From contig JADJYU010000001.1 in NCBI GenBank assembly GCA_016719565.1, positions 558,001 to 622,000 of the forward strand: a stretch of DNA of 64,000 nt. Direction: 5' to 3'. Under the pieces are notes generated by a model that did no database searches, was not told the DNA's origin, and was given only the letters and a program-made list of their open reading frames with translations. This DNA comes from Ignavibacteria bacterium. GTDB taxonomy: Bacteria > Bacteroidota > Ignavibacteria > Tepidaquicellales > Tepidaquicellaceae. The position numbers were made by a program, and so were the translations under genes. Below are positions 25,509 to 34,871 of the stretch, piece after piece (position 1 is the stretch's first letter; each line of letters begins with the position of its first letter).

Positions 25509-26930
25509 CTATTCGAAAGTAGTTTTCGAATATTTTTGAAAATAAATACGCTTTTTATGGAAATATCTTGTATACCAGTAGTTGTATATTTCATAAGGGT
25601 CGCTTGCAAACTGCACCTCTATGAAAGTTTTTGGTATCTTTTCGATTCCGTCCAAAACACAAGTATCTGATTTACTTTCATAAATTTGTCTGTACATATC
25701 GTTCATTTTGCTGTCGTATTCTATAGCTGTTCCGTCTATTAATTCTGTGTGTGCCACCAGAATATTATTATTTTCCTTAAATAAAAATAACACAACTACA
25801 ATAGATCCGGTAATATAAAAGTATTTAACATAGTTTGTAAAATTTATTTTAATTTTTTCTCTTAAATAAAAAATTACAACAATTAAATTAAAGAACCAAA
25901 TTATAAGAAATAAAAAATAGATAAAATTTGTAATTCTGGCATAAGGGGAATCACTAGTACTCCAGTATATTAAGACGGGCATTGTGAGTAAATATATAAA
26001 AGATATTATAAATGAAATAACCGGATTTATTGTAAAGATTTTTAAGACTGATTTTTTACTTCCGGTTAATATAAATAAAACCGGAATCAGCATAATTGTA
26101 AAACCAATGAGAGGTGTATTGATCACCCAGAAGTACATTGATTCGAACGTGAATATAAGGGACGAATAAATTATATCAAAAATCGAATCTGAATAATTCT
26201 GCCTTTTGTCACTTCCGGGGGATAATATTATAAAATAAAATACAGCAGCCAGGAACAGAATAAAAAAAACCAAAACCGGACTCAGCTTTTTTTCAAAATA
26301 TATTTTTAATGTAATAAATATTAATATTGACAAAAAAATCAGAGCAATCATTAATTCTGTAGTTCCCATAATCGCTGAAATCCATATCATAGTACAAGCA
26401 CCAAAAAACATCTTAGACTTTTTTGTTTTTGCTTCTATATGCCATTTGTAAAAAACAATTGCCAGAAACAGCAAAATAATCGATACATTATAAGTCGTGA
26501 TTCCCGCAAGATAGTAAAAACCTTCTGATACTGATGGCATTCCGTACAAATATAAAAACAATATTGACAGGGAAATAATTAATTTTTCCCGCAATAATAA
26601 TACACCGGAAAAGAGTTGATTTATAAAAAAATGCAGTACAAAAAAGAAAAAAATCATAAATAAAAATATCAACAGTTTAAATGCAGGGATAGAGTGAAAG
26701 ATTAACGGGTTGATACTCAACAGAGCACATGTTAAGAATCTTCCTCCTATATCATTGTACATGTATATTTGTGTATTAAGGAATCCAATTCTGTGAGTAT
26801 ATTCAGTAAATGATAAATCTTCAGGGCAGGGATGGTTGAAAAAGCACAATACAAAGAAAGGCAGTACCATCAATATTATAAAAACAATGATTGATTTATG
26901 TATAATGTATTCTGATTTTTTATTTAACAT
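25509..26930 (-). CDS. DUF6056-like multi-pass membrane protein
   Basis: A 473-residue inner-membrane protein with around ten hydrophobic helices and very high AT. The F-F-N-H-P-C-P-E-D-L-S-F segment near residue 30 resembles the F-x-x-H-P-x-x-D-D motif seen in DUF6056 and other glycosyltransferase-39-like proteins. N-D-I-G-G-R-F follows the second such segment. The soluble C-terminal tail contains the A-S-D-P-Y-E-I-Y-N-Y-W pattern. A polymer or lipid-linked sugar transferase role is possible by analogy, but it is not shown. Confidence 0.65.
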   Translation of the reverse strand: MLNKKSEYIIHKSIIVFIILMVLPFFVLCFFNHPCPEDLSFTEYTHRIGFLNTQIYMYNDIGGRFLTCALLSINPLIFHSIPAFKLLIFLFMIFFFFVLHFFINQLFSGVLLLREKLIISLSILFLYLYGMPSVSEGFYYLAGITTYNVSIILLFLAIVFYKWHIEAKTKKSKMFFGACTMIWISAIMGTTELMIALIFLSILIFITLKIYFEKKLSPVLVFFILFLAAVFYFIILSPGSDKRQNYSDSIFDIIYSSLIFTFESMYFWVINTPLIGFTIMLIPVLFILTGSKKSVLKIFTINPVISFIISFIYLLTMPVLIYWSTSDSPYARITNFIYFLFLIIWFFNLIVVIFYLREKIKINFTNYVKYFYITGSIVVVLFLFKENNNILVAHTELIDGTAIEYDSKMNDMYRQIYESKSDTCVLDGIEKIPKTFIEVQFASDPYEIYNYWYTRYFHKKRIYFQKYSKTTFE

Positions 26931-27184
26931 TGTTTGCTAATCACTAAATTTAGATAGAATAATCATATCAATCTTAAAACACAATTTCAAAGCTCAAAGA
27001 AATTAATTCACAATCAGAGATTGTGATCTGAAAGCGGTTCAGACTGGCTTATACGGATTACGCGATTACCCCTGTCTAAGTCTTCTCTGTACTTCCCGAA
27101 TTCTGAAAAGGGGTGAATGAAGAAGCTCAAAGCTCATGTATACATCTCAGCTCTGCTGTCGCAAAATCCATATCGTACGCAGTT

Positions 27185-27895
27185 TTATATCTGCCTGCCG
27201 CTCTTAACTTTTATCTCAGAACCTTCAGCTAAAAAAACTGACTCAGGTTTTTGCGACGACAGGAAATCAAATTCCTCTCCGTAGATGTTGCCGAAGTCAA
27301 CGTCAATAAAAAAATCTTTTGTCTTATACACTTCCCACCTGGGATGCTCCACTCCGTACTCGGATGTCTTTTCATCCGAGACTTTTGTATATCCCCAGTA
27401 GTGTTCCGTAATAAATTCTTCTTCGCTGTTTTCCTTTATCAGGCTTGATACATTGCCTGTGATGATCTTCAAAGAATTCCACCGTCCTTTTTTCCACTTG
27501 TATTCCACAGTCAGGTTATCGTCTGCAGTTGTCCATGAATGGCTCATAGGCATGGTCTCATAATTTTCGCCATAAACTGCATTCGCCACTAAAGTCAGCG
27601 CCGGCTTTGAAACTATCTCCTTTATAAAAACCACTCCGCGCCTCCATTCCCGGTCGTGTTTATACCGGACATAGAATCTGAGATTTACTTCTTCAAAATT
27701 TATATGAAACGGGATCTTAACGCCTTTGACTTTAGTGTTCAAAAACATGAACCCTACTAAGCTCACGTAACATGTCTCATTCCAGAGATCAAGTTCAGTC
27801 CCCCGCGGTAAATACTTATTCAGCAATTTCCTGTCAATTGAATAGTTGGCAATTATCAGCTTTCTCCACTCCGCCTGTAAAAATGTTTTTGTCAA
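27185..27895 (-). CDS. DUF2071 (YqjF-like) protein
   Basis: A 236-residue cytoplasmic protein. It has the family pattern A-E-W-R-K-L-I-I-A-N-Y near the N terminus, L-L-N-K-Y-L-P-R-G-T-E-L-D, then Y-V-S-L-V-G-F-M-F and V-N-L-R-F-Y-V-R-Y. H-Y-W-G-Y near residue 166 is also conserved. DUF2071 proteins are uncharacterised. A truncated copy of this gene's 3' end lies at 25412-25508, showing that at least two copies once existed. It is a solitary gene immediately downstream of the recQ-dprA unit (61 bp). Confidence 0.8.
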   Translation of the reverse strand: MTKTFLQAEWRKLIIANYSIDRKLLNKYLPRGTELDLWNETCYVSLVGFMFLNTKVKGVKIPFHINFEEVNLRFYVRYKHDREWRRGVVFIKEIVSKPALTLVANAVYGENYETMPMSHSWTTADDNLTVEYKWKKGRWNSLKIITGNVSSLIKENSEEEFITEHYWGYTKVSDEKTSEYGVEHPRWEVYKTKDFFIDVDFGNIYGEEFDFLSSQKPESVFLAEGSEIKVKSGRQI

Positions 27896-27956
27896 TGGGT
27901 GTTGTTTTTGTTTGTTGGGTAGATCGTTTCTTAGTATTGCTGGATTAATTTTTTAG

Positions 27957-29111
27957 CTAAACAAAAAGCTTTGTCTGCGTCATATCTGTGGTACCTTTTA
28001 ATCTGTATAAAATAGTTTCCTTTTCTTTAACTACCTCAATAAAATCCAGTTTCTTTAAATAACCGTCAAGCTTTTGAGCTGTCCAGGTCAGGTTAAGTTT
28101 TGTAAGTAGTTCTTTTGCGCTTAATGATCTGCCGCTGAATGCTGCACGAACTTTTGTTTCTAAAGGATCTTTATCAGCAGGTTCCTTAACTACAGAATAC
28201 TGATCTGCAAATGTTATGTCGTAATTCGATGGTAATTCAAAGCCATTAAAGTCCACTGGGACTGCGCCTTTCTGAATTAAAATGTTATTTGCATTTTTTT
28301 CATTGGGCTCAGGTTTTCTCACAAAGATCTTTCTGCCTTTTCTTATTCCGTCAACTACTCCCGACCAGGTCCCGCCTTTTTCCGCTGATTCAGCAACATA
28401 TATTTCGTCAGCAAGTCCGTAAATAACCGGATTACGCGCCATTGCTAATTCCGCTTTCCACGGCGCTTGTGGAAAAAATGTGCTTAAGACCAATGCATCT
28501 CCGTCAATTATTTGCCTGTAATAATTTTTAAAGACCGAACTATATGTCATTATTCCCTGCGGCAGAACAATAACACTTTTTCCTTTAAATTTGACTGCTG
28601 AATCTAATGCCTGCCTGTCCACACCTTTTGCAAATCCGCTTACAACAACTTTGGATTGATTACATACAAGTTTCGTAATGTTGTCTGTAAACTTCAAAGC
28701 GGTTTCTGATGCTTCCCTTGAACCAACAATTGCAACTGATTCTTCTTCTAATATTTTTTTATTCCCTTTTACATAAAGAACCGCAGGCGCATTCGCAGTC
28801 TTGAGATTAATTTTTAATGTCTTTGAATATTCGGGAGATGTAATGGGAATAATTTCAAACCCCTGGCTGAAAAAAGACTCCGCTAAGAATGCATTGCCCG
28901 CCAGTTCAGTTTTAGCCTGTTTCAAATCCAATACTTGTTTTTCGTCTAACTGATAGCGGTGCTGCAGGTCATTATCATTTAATTCAAAAAACTCATCGAT
29001 TGAGATCTTATTCTCGTGATAAAACTTTACGATGAGATTATTTATTTTCAAATGACTCCATCCCGGTAAATGAGCCAATGCAATCCAATATGCCGCTTCT
29101 TCTTTTCTCAT
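27957..29111 (-). CDS. DprA/SMF-like (SLOG-fold) protein downstream of the RecQ-PRTase gene
   Basis: About 384 residues. An N-terminal SAM/HhH-like helical region (W-I-A-L-A-H-L-P-G-W-S) precedes a Rossmann-type SMF domain with V-A-I-V-G-S-R-E-A-S and V-V-S-G-F-A-K-G-V-D-R-Q-A, the DprA ssDNA-binding fold. The last 60 residues form a winged-helix (L-S-A-K-E-L-L-T-K-L-N-L-T). DprA loads recombinase on incoming single-stranded DNA; relatives in the SLOG superfamily also act in nucleotide-sensing conflict systems. The ATG one base after the recQ stop is preferred over an overlapping GTG at 29129. The genomic pairing suggests it works with the helicase, not as the housekeeping DprA. Confidence 0.88.
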   Translation of the reverse strand: MRKEEAAYWIALAHLPGWSHLKINNLIVKFYHENKISIDEFFELNDNDLQHRYQLDEKQVLDLKQAKTELAGNAFLAESFFSQGFEIIPITSPEYSKTLKINLKTANAPAVLYVKGNKKILEEESVAIVGSREASETALKFTDNITKLVCNQSKVVVSGFAKGVDRQALDSAVKFKGKSVIVLPQGIMTYSSVFKNYYRQIIDGDALVLSTFFPQAPWKAELAMARNPVIYGLADEIYVAESAEKGGTWSGVVDGIRKGRKIFVRKPEPNEKNANNILIQKGAVPVDFNGFELPSNYDITFADQYSVVKEPADKDPLETKVRAAFSGRSLSAKELLTKLNLTWTAQKLDGYLKKLDFIEVVKEKETILYRLKGTTDMTQTKLFV

Positions 29112-29112
29112 G

Positions 29113-31128
29113 TTATAGAATGTCTCCACCTATGGTCCTTGCAATTACAACTGGGGATATTTTTTTTGCACCAAAGTTAGTTAATGATCTGCCGGCTTCT
29201 TTCAATGTTGCGCCGCTGTCAAAGATGTCATCAATGAGTAAAATACTTTTACCTTTTATGTCATTCGGATTAATTAAAGTAAAGGCGCCGCTTACGTTTT
29301 CTGTTTTGAGATAACCGTTTTCAAAAACCTTTTGTTCTTTTGTAACTCTGCTTTTTGTAAGATTATGGGAAACAGGGAAATTTAAAACTTGAGAAACTTT
29401 TACAGCAAAGTTTTTTACTAAATCACCAGATGAAGTAGGCGGTACATAAACTAACATATCAAATTTCTCCTGACCAAACTTCTTTCGAAATGCTTTTATT
29501 ACCAGCTTTAAAAGAAAGTCGGGAAAGTCTCCGCCATATTCATGTTTTGAACGATATATTGCATCACCAACATTAGAAACACCATAGTAGGATGCAGCTA
29601 CTCCATTTACCAAGTTTGAACCTTTTGATTCAACTTCTAATTCAGGAAAATATTCTTCTCTGAAATGTTGCAATTTCTCTTTCCATTCAGAAGTAACTGA
29701 TACTGTAATTTTCTTTTCGCCTGTGTTATCACAATTCACAAATGTGTGATTTGAATTATCTCCTAAATAATCACAAAGAAATTTCATTCGTGATTTATCA
29801 GTATCAACATAAGCAATCATATTTTCAAGATCTGCCAGTTTAGCATTTCGTAACTCTTCAAATGTTTTAGTATTTAAAGGTTGAGAGTTTGAAACAAACT
29901 CATACTTTTTACTTTTACCAATAATTACTTCACGAATAATACGTTGTTCAATTAAATCAGCTTTTATAGCTCTGATTTGATTTTGCTTCAGGTTCGTTCG
30001 TTTCATTAATTCCCTTTCTCCATGCAATTCAGATTTTACAACTGAAATAACTTTCTCATATTTTTTTATAGAAGGTCTTCCACTTTCTATAAAAGCTTCG
30101 GGTAATTTTCTGTCTTCCGGGTTGTAAAACAAAATTATATATGATGGTAGTCCATCTCTGCCTGCTCTGCCAATCTCCTGATAATAATGAATTGGTGATT
30201 GCGGGATTTGAGTATGAATTATAAATCGAATGTCAGGCTTGTCAATTCCCATTCCCAACGCGTTTGTGGATATGACACATTTCCATTTGTTTGACATCAA
30301 TCCATTTTCTATGGCAATTCTCGAATCAGCATCCAACCCTGCGTTGTAAGCGGCAGATGATATTTTGAGATGCTCAAACCAATTGGAATAAATATCTGTC
30401 GCGATCCTTGTTCCGGTATAAAGAATTCCTGAACCGGGAAAACTATTTAAGTTTTTACCCAGCCATATTAATTTTTCATCTTCAGTTGAAACTTTAACTA
30501 CAAACAACTTGAAATTGTCACGCATTAAATTTCCACGGATAGTCATAATGCTATTGCCAATTTGCTGAGCAACATCAAGTTCAACTCTTTTGGTCGCTGT
30601 TGCTGTTGTTGCAAGAACAGGAAGTCCTTTAGGCAATAACTTAACCAGATTAATAATTCTTTTAAATGCAGGACGGAAGTCGTGACCCCAAACCGAAATA
30701 CAATGTGCTTCGTCAACTACAACCATTGATAAATTCATTTGTTGTGTTGCTTCGATCCATTCACTGTTTTCTTGTCTTTCGGGTGCAATGTATAGGATTT
30801 TTATTTTACCCTGTTTTGCTTCATTCATTATCTGTGTGTTTGCATCCGGTGTCTGCTCGCTATTGATACATTTTGCAGAAATACCCAGCGCCGTTAACTT
30901 TTTGACCTGGTCACGCATTAATGCAATTAAAGGAGAAAATATTACTGTTGTACCTTTGAACACTGTCGCCGGAAATTGAAAGCAAAGTGATTTACCGAAA
31001 CCTGTCTTTTCAATTAATAAAACCTTTTCACCTTTAAGGAGTTTTTCAATTGTCAGCCATTGTTCGTCATAGAACTTAGGGAGCTTAAATGTCAGCTGTA
31101 AAATTGTTTCTGCTTCTTGTCGTGTCAT
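29113..31128 (-). CDS. RecQ-type helicase fused to a phosphoribosyltransferase domain
   Basis: A 671-residue fusion. Residues 1-330 are a superfamily-2 helicase: Walker A E-K-T-G-F-G-K-S (near 40), D-E-A-H-C-I-S-V-W-G-H-D-F-R-P (near 140), and I-G-R-A-G-R-D-G near 310, the RecQ signatures. A wedge/HTH region follows, but the usual four-Cys zinc site is reduced to one C-D-Y-L-G-D and one N-C-D-N. Residues about 540-671 form a PRTase domain with the PRPP loop L-L-I-D-D-I-F-D-S-G-A-T-L, as in ComF. Helicase plus PRTase plus DprA parallels ComFA, ComFC and DprA of competence. It is the first gene of a tight two-gene unit; role in DNA uptake or in phage conflict is unknown. Confidence 0.92.
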   Translation of the reverse strand: MTRQEAETILQLTFKLPKFYDEQWLTIEKLLKGEKVLLIEKTGFGKSLCFQFPATVFKGTTVIFSPLIALMRDQVKKLTALGISAKCINSEQTPDANTQIMNEAKQGKIKILYIAPERQENSEWIEATQQMNLSMVVVDEAHCISVWGHDFRPAFKRIINLVKLLPKGLPVLATTATATKRVELDVAQQIGNSIMTIRGNLMRDNFKLFVVKVSTEDEKLIWLGKNLNSFPGSGILYTGTRIATDIYSNWFEHLKISSAAYNAGLDADSRIAIENGLMSNKWKCVISTNALGMGIDKPDIRFIIHTQIPQSPIHYYQEIGRAGRDGLPSYIILFYNPEDRKLPEAFIESGRPSIKKYEKVISVVKSELHGERELMKRTNLKQNQIRAIKADLIEQRIIREVIIGKSKKYEFVSNSQPLNTKTFEELRNAKLADLENMIAYVDTDKSRMKFLCDYLGDNSNHTFVNCDNTGEKKITVSVTSEWKEKLQHFREEYFPELEVESKGSNLVNGVAASYYGVSNVGDAIYRSKHEYGGDFPDFLLKLVIKAFRKKFGQEKFDMLVYVPPTSSGDLVKNFAVKVSQVLNFPVSHNLTKSRVTKEQKVFENGYLKTENVSGAFTLINPNDIKGKSILLIDDIFDSGATLKEAGRSLTNFGAKKISPVVIARTIGGDIL

Positions 31129-31186
31129 AATATGTTATTCGTTTAATTAAGAGATAAATTCATTTGTGTCCTGTCGTTCCGGACTT

Positions 31187-31230
31187 GCTAACATTGGGTT
31201 TGGATAGTTGCGGGATTCTTAATAATACAG
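31187..31230 (-). other. attC-like left arm upstream of the RecQ-PRTase gene
   Basis: The plus strand reads GCTAACATTGGGTTTGG followed by ATAGTTGCGGGATTCTTAATA. This is the left-arm pattern of the full attC-like sites (GCTAAC, G-rich block, GCGGGATT). It lies 58 bp before the recQ start, the same position that arms hold relative to genes in the cassette array. No partner arm is visible towards egtD. Confidence 0.5.
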
Positions 31231-31372
31231 TGGATACCTTTCACAACTTCGTAATTTAACTCATATATTATTGGAAAAAATTTATAAATGTGTCAGAGTT
31301 TTTTGAAGTTAATAGATGCTTTTTTCGTAGTATGTGAAAAATCGCTTTCATAGGTTTCTTCCTTTCAAAACC

Positions 31373-31422
31373 TTTGTAAAATAATTTATTACAAATATAA
31401 TTACAATTATATTTTGTGATGT
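31373..31422 (-). promoter_or_regulatory. Promoter/palindrome element, copy 2
   Basis: On the minus strand: CACAAAATATAATTG, then a TAnnTTTG -7 box (TATATTTG at 31399-31392), whose TTTG opens a palindrome TTTGTAA-N9-TTACAAA (31395-31373) with perfect 7-bp arms. The site would cover the transcription start, as a repressor operator does. It lies 245 bp upstream of the RecQ-PRTase gene. In between is a 27-codon frame (M-K-A-I-F-H-I-L-R) preceded by AAAGGAAG, possibly a leader. Confidence 0.55.
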
Positions 31423-31442
31423 TTACAAAAAAAAATCTTTGG

Positions 31443-32384
31443 TTATGCACACGGCTGAAATAAAACGAAGGCGTATTCCTTATTATCATCATAATACGTC
31501 TGAATTATCTTCATCTTTGATTCACCGGCAATTTCTTCGATATCGCTCCTAAAATACTTTTTGGAGATCTCGGTGTGTATGGCTTCATAGGCAGCGAAAG
31601 TTACCGTAAATCCATCTTTAAACTTTACGGTTTGATTTTTTAAACTGATAATATGGCTGGAAGTAATGCCTGTGACGGGATTGTAAAAAGGAAAGTGCTC
31701 AAAGTTTGAAATATCAAAATCTGCACCCAGTTCTCTGTTCATTCTTTCTAATAAATTAAGGTTAAATTTTTTAGTAATTCCCTGACTGTCATCATATGCT
31801 TTTAATATTTTTCTTGGATGCTTTACCATATCAAACGCCACTAAAAAATAATCTCCGGGGGTTAATCCTTTTTTTATAAATTCAAAAAAAGTTATGGCTT
31901 CAGCATTGTGAAAGTTTCCTATATTCGCTCCTAAGAACATCACCAGCCGTCCGTGACGGGCACGGTCTAATTTTTTGTATGTCTCAAAATAATTTCCGGC
32001 AATGCTGATATGGTTTAAACTTTTAACCCCGCTCTTTATTTCATCTTTGTTGACGGCTAAAATGTTTGGAGATATGTCCATAGCTACATATTCCAGCTGC
32101 TTGAAATGACCGGAAAACTGTCTGAGCAGATGTTTGGTTTTCGTGCCGTCGCCTGCGCCGAGTTCCACAATCTGCAAAGATGAATGATTTGCAGAAATAT
32201 CTTTCGCTATCGATTCACTTTGGTTTTGAATGATCTGCATTTCGCAGCGCGGCAGATAGTATTCTTCCAGTTGCATTATTTGCTGAAACAGCCCGCTGCC
32301 TTTTGCATCATAAAAATATCGTGATGATAATTTTTTGGGTAACCGGCTTAGTCCATCCTTTACGTGAGTTAAAAATTCTTCCAT
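31443..32384 (-). CDS. egtD: L-histidine N-alpha-methyltransferase
   Basis: A 313-residue SAM-dependent enzyme that trimethylates histidine to hercynine, first step of ergothioneine synthesis. The N-terminal L-P-K-K-L-S-S-R-Y-F-Y-D-A-K-G-S motif is typical of EgtD, in which Y-F-Y-D-x-x-G-S-x-L-F is conserved. The SAM loop is V-E-L-G-A-G-D-G-T-K-T. Y-V-A-M-D-I-S near residue 99 and F-L-G-A-N-I-G-N-F near 150 follow. It lies 6 bp downstream of egtB on the same strand, so the two are one operon. No egtC or egtE is nearby. Confidence 0.92.
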   Translation of the reverse strand: MEEFLTHVKDGLSRLPKKLSSRYFYDAKGSGLFQQIMQLEEYYLPRCEMQIIQNQSESIAKDISANHSSLQIVELGAGDGTKTKHLLRQFSGHFKQLEYVAMDISPNILAVNKDEIKSGVKSLNHISIAGNYFETYKKLDRARHGRLVMFLGANIGNFHNAEAITFFEFIKKGLTPGDYFLVAFDMVKHPRKILKAYDDSQGITKKFNLNLLERMNRELGADFDISNFEHFPFYNPVTGITSSHIISLKNQTVKFKDGFTVTFAAYEAIHTEISKKYFRSDIEEIAGESKMKIIQTYYDDNKEYAFVLFQPCA

Positions 32385-32390
32385 ACTGAA

Positions 32391-33539
32391 TTACTTTTTT
32401 ACCAGCCTGATCCCGGAATAGATCCACCTGCCGGAAGCGTGAAAAAAATTGCGGTATGTAGTTCTTTCATGTTCTTTGGGAGTGACAACCGATGCTCCCC
32501 GCAAAACCATTTGATTTATCATAAACTTTCCGTTGTATTCGCCCAGAGCTCCATCTTCTGTGACAAATCCGGGATAGGGCAGGTAGGCGGAGATGGTCCA
32601 TTCCCATAGCTGTCCCCAGTTAAATTTTTGAGCTGCTATTTCCCATTCAAATTCCGTGGGCAAACGTCTTCCTTTCCACGCTGCAAAAGCAAACGCCTCA
32701 TACATTGAAATGTGTGAAACCGGTAGATCCGGATTAATTTTTTCCAGGCCATTAAAAGTGTAAGTGCGCCATTCTCCTTCAATGAAATGCCAGTAAAGCG
32801 GATGTTCAATTTTATTGTCCTGTACAAAATGCCAGCCTTCATCATGCCAAAGATTAAAATTATCGTAACCTCCGTCTTCCATAAATTCTAAATATTCCGC
32901 ATTGGTAACCAGCCTGTTACTGATCTCAAAATCTCCTGAATAAACTTTATGAACAGGCAGTTCATTATCAAAACAAAAGTCTTTACCCTTGTGACCAATT
33001 TCATAAACACCTTCAGAAACGGATATCCATTCCTGATCTTGAGTTTCCTTCTGTAGTTTGAAAAAATCTCCTATGGCGGGAAAAGTCGGCTGCGTTCCCA
33101 AAATAAATTTGATATCATAGGCGAGCAATTCCTGATGCTGCTGTTCGTGATTAATCCCTGTTTCCGCTAATTTCAATACTTCATCGGAAGGATCATTCTC
33201 CAGTAATTTTGAAATAGCGCCGGTGACATATTTCCGGTATTCGTAAACTTTCGCAACTGTGGGACGTGTCATAAATCCGCGATCATGACGAAGGGATCGT
33301 TTACCCATATTGTTGTAATAACTGTTAAATAGAAAAGCAAAATCGGGATGAAATTCCTTATAATTTTTTAAATGCTTTACCAATATAAACTGCTCCCAAA
33401 ACCAGGTAGTGTGCGCCAGATGCCACTTTGGCGGCGACACGTCCGTAACGGGCTGCACCACATAATCTTCTGTTTCCAGAGGATTGCACAGCGCTTCGGT
33501 TTGCTCACGTACCTGAATGAATTTTTCTATGATGTTCAT
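32391..33539 (-). CDS. egtB: Ergothioneine synthase-type sulfoxide synthase EgtB
   Basis: A 382-residue non-heme iron enzyme that joins hercynine to a thiol (cysteine or gamma-glutamylcysteine) with oxygen. The DinB-like N-terminal domain carries the three iron ligands: W-H-L-A-H-T-T-W-F-W-E (His) and H-E-Q-Q-H-Q-E-L-L (two His). The FGE-sulfatase domain follows, with the W-E-W-T-x-S motif and the C-terminal R-T-T-Y-R-N-F-F-H-A-S-G-R-W segment. The absence of egtC next to it would fit direct use of cysteine, but this cannot be proven here. It is the first gene of the egtBD unit. Confidence 0.92.
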   Translation of the reverse strand: MNIIEKFIQVREQTEALCNPLETEDYVVQPVTDVSPPKWHLAHTTWFWEQFILVKHLKNYKEFHPDFAFLFNSYYNNMGKRSLRHDRGFMTRPTVAKVYEYRKYVTGAISKLLENDPSDEVLKLAETGINHEQQHQELLAYDIKFILGTQPTFPAIGDFFKLQKETQDQEWISVSEGVYEIGHKGKDFCFDNELPVHKVYSGDFEISNRLVTNAEYLEFMEDGGYDNFNLWHDEGWHFVQDNKIEHPLYWHFIEGEWRTYTFNGLEKINPDLPVSHISMYEAFAFAAWKGRRLPTEFEWEIAAQKFNWGQLWEWTISAYLPYPGFVTEDGALGEYNGKFMINQMVLRGASVVTPKEHERTTYRNFFHASGRWIYSGIRLVKK

Positions 33540-33937
33540 TTATTTTTTATTTTTAAGTCATTCAACAAAGTAAAACAACCGGCAATTTCTGAGTCATCTT
33601 TAGAATCGGGTTTCACCTTGCAGCAACTTTATTGGTCTCTCAATTTACTGCTTGCGATTTGTAATCCGCTGCGTCTTTCCGGAGACAGTAGTTTATGTTT
33701 TGCATTCAACAAAAAATTCTGCTTACAAGCTATCGGAAATAATATATTCATTGATTTCTGAAACGAGAGTTTTATTTCTTACTGCAATAATTTGATTATT
33801 CAAAAAGCGCTTCGTTTTAAAGTAAGTTATATTTTATTTTTTTTTCAACTCTCAGAGTAATACCGTCTATAGATTTATTAGTAACATAAATTCTGAGAAT
33901 TACGCCAATACAATATTGCCGGCGGTTTGAATTTCTT
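33540..33937. other. Intergenic stretch with no gene
   Basis: About 400 bp, AT-rich in its left-hand half near 33760-33900. There is no frame with coding character apart from shadows of egtB. I see no attC arm or repeat. It should contain the egtBD promoter, but no TAnnTTTG box stands out clearly. Confidence 0.45.
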
Positions 33938-34666
33938 TTATTCCGGATCTTCAAATTCCCAACGGTTTCCCTGATCCCATTCACTTATTGAATTACCATA
34001 ATTTGGATAACCATTGTTAGCTTTTAACAAAGAGGCCAGATGAAGCAGGTTATAAGTCATAAAGGTCGTGTTCCGGTTAGTAAAATCTGAATCATAACCT
34101 GCCGGCGGTTCTATTTTTTCATTATTCCATTCTGTATCTCCGTAACTCGGACCGGGTCCTACATCGCCTATCCAGCCGGCATCAGCCTGAGGCGGAATGG
34201 AGTATCCAATATGCTGAAGAGAATACAAAATACCCATCGCGCAATGTTTTATGCCGTCTTCATTACCCGTAATTATGCAACCTCCCGCTTTACCATAAAA
34301 AATGTATTGTCCTTTTTCATTTGTCTGTCCGCTCATTGCATAAAGTCTCTCGATCAATTTTTGGGCAATCGAAGACTTTTCGCCAAGCCAGATCGGTGTT
34401 CCAATAATAAGAATATCCGCTTTTATGATCTTCTTAAATAATGCAGGCCATTCGTCTGCTTCCCAGTTATGTTCTGTCATGTCAGGGTAAATGCCGGAAG
34501 CAACCTGGTGATCAACAAATCGAATTTCATCAACTTTTACTTTTTCCTTAGTCATAATTTTTTTCGACACGTTCATTAATAAAGACGTATGACTAACTTC
34601 CGGTGATTTTTTAAGAGTACAGTTTACATACACTACACTTAAATTGCTAAAGTCTGTATTTTTCAT
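33938..34666 (-). CDS. Flavodoxin-fold NAD(P)H-dependent oxidoreductase
   Basis: A 242-residue protein of the FMN_red/flavodoxin fold. The first strand V-V-Y-V-N-C-T-L is followed by a helix; the FMN-binding turn is D-I-L-I-I-G-T-P-I-W-L-G-E-K-S-S. A second FMN loop, I-I-T-G-N-E-D-G, lies near residue 131. Proteins of this type reduce quinones, nitro- or azo-compounds with NAD(P)H. A signal peptide is absent. The C-terminal tail (W-D-Q-G-N-R-W-E-F) is longer than in minimal members. It is a solitary gene. Confidence 0.82.
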   Translation of the reverse strand: MKNTDFSNLSVVYVNCTLKKSPEVSHTSLLMNVSKKIMTKEKVKVDEIRFVDHQVASGIYPDMTEHNWEADEWPALFKKIIKADILIIGTPIWLGEKSSIAQKLIERLYAMSGQTNEKGQYIFYGKAGGCIITGNEDGIKHCAMGILYSLQHIGYSIPPQADAGWIGDVGPGPSYGDTEWNNEKIEPPAGYDSDFTNRNTTFMTYNLLHLASLLKANNGYPNYGNSISEWDQGNRWEFEDPE

Positions 34667-34871
34667 ATTCTGTATTATAGTTAGTCAAATTTAATTTATT
34701 GATCGGTAAATGAATAAGATAAGTCTATTCATTAAAATGGGCTTAATATTAGTACCGGAAAAAACAACAGGGTTGCCCTTTTCTTTCCTAAAAAAGTAGT
34801 TTATAATTCAGTTTCATAAGTTTTTTAAACAGATACCTTCAATTTGATTTTTAACTTTAATTCACATCACT

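Noticed and set aside
31268..31492. 74-codon minus frame running into egtD
   Set aside because: It overlaps the end of egtD and the palindrome element. Only its last 27 codons, after AAAGGAAG, could be a leader; that is too weak for a gene call.
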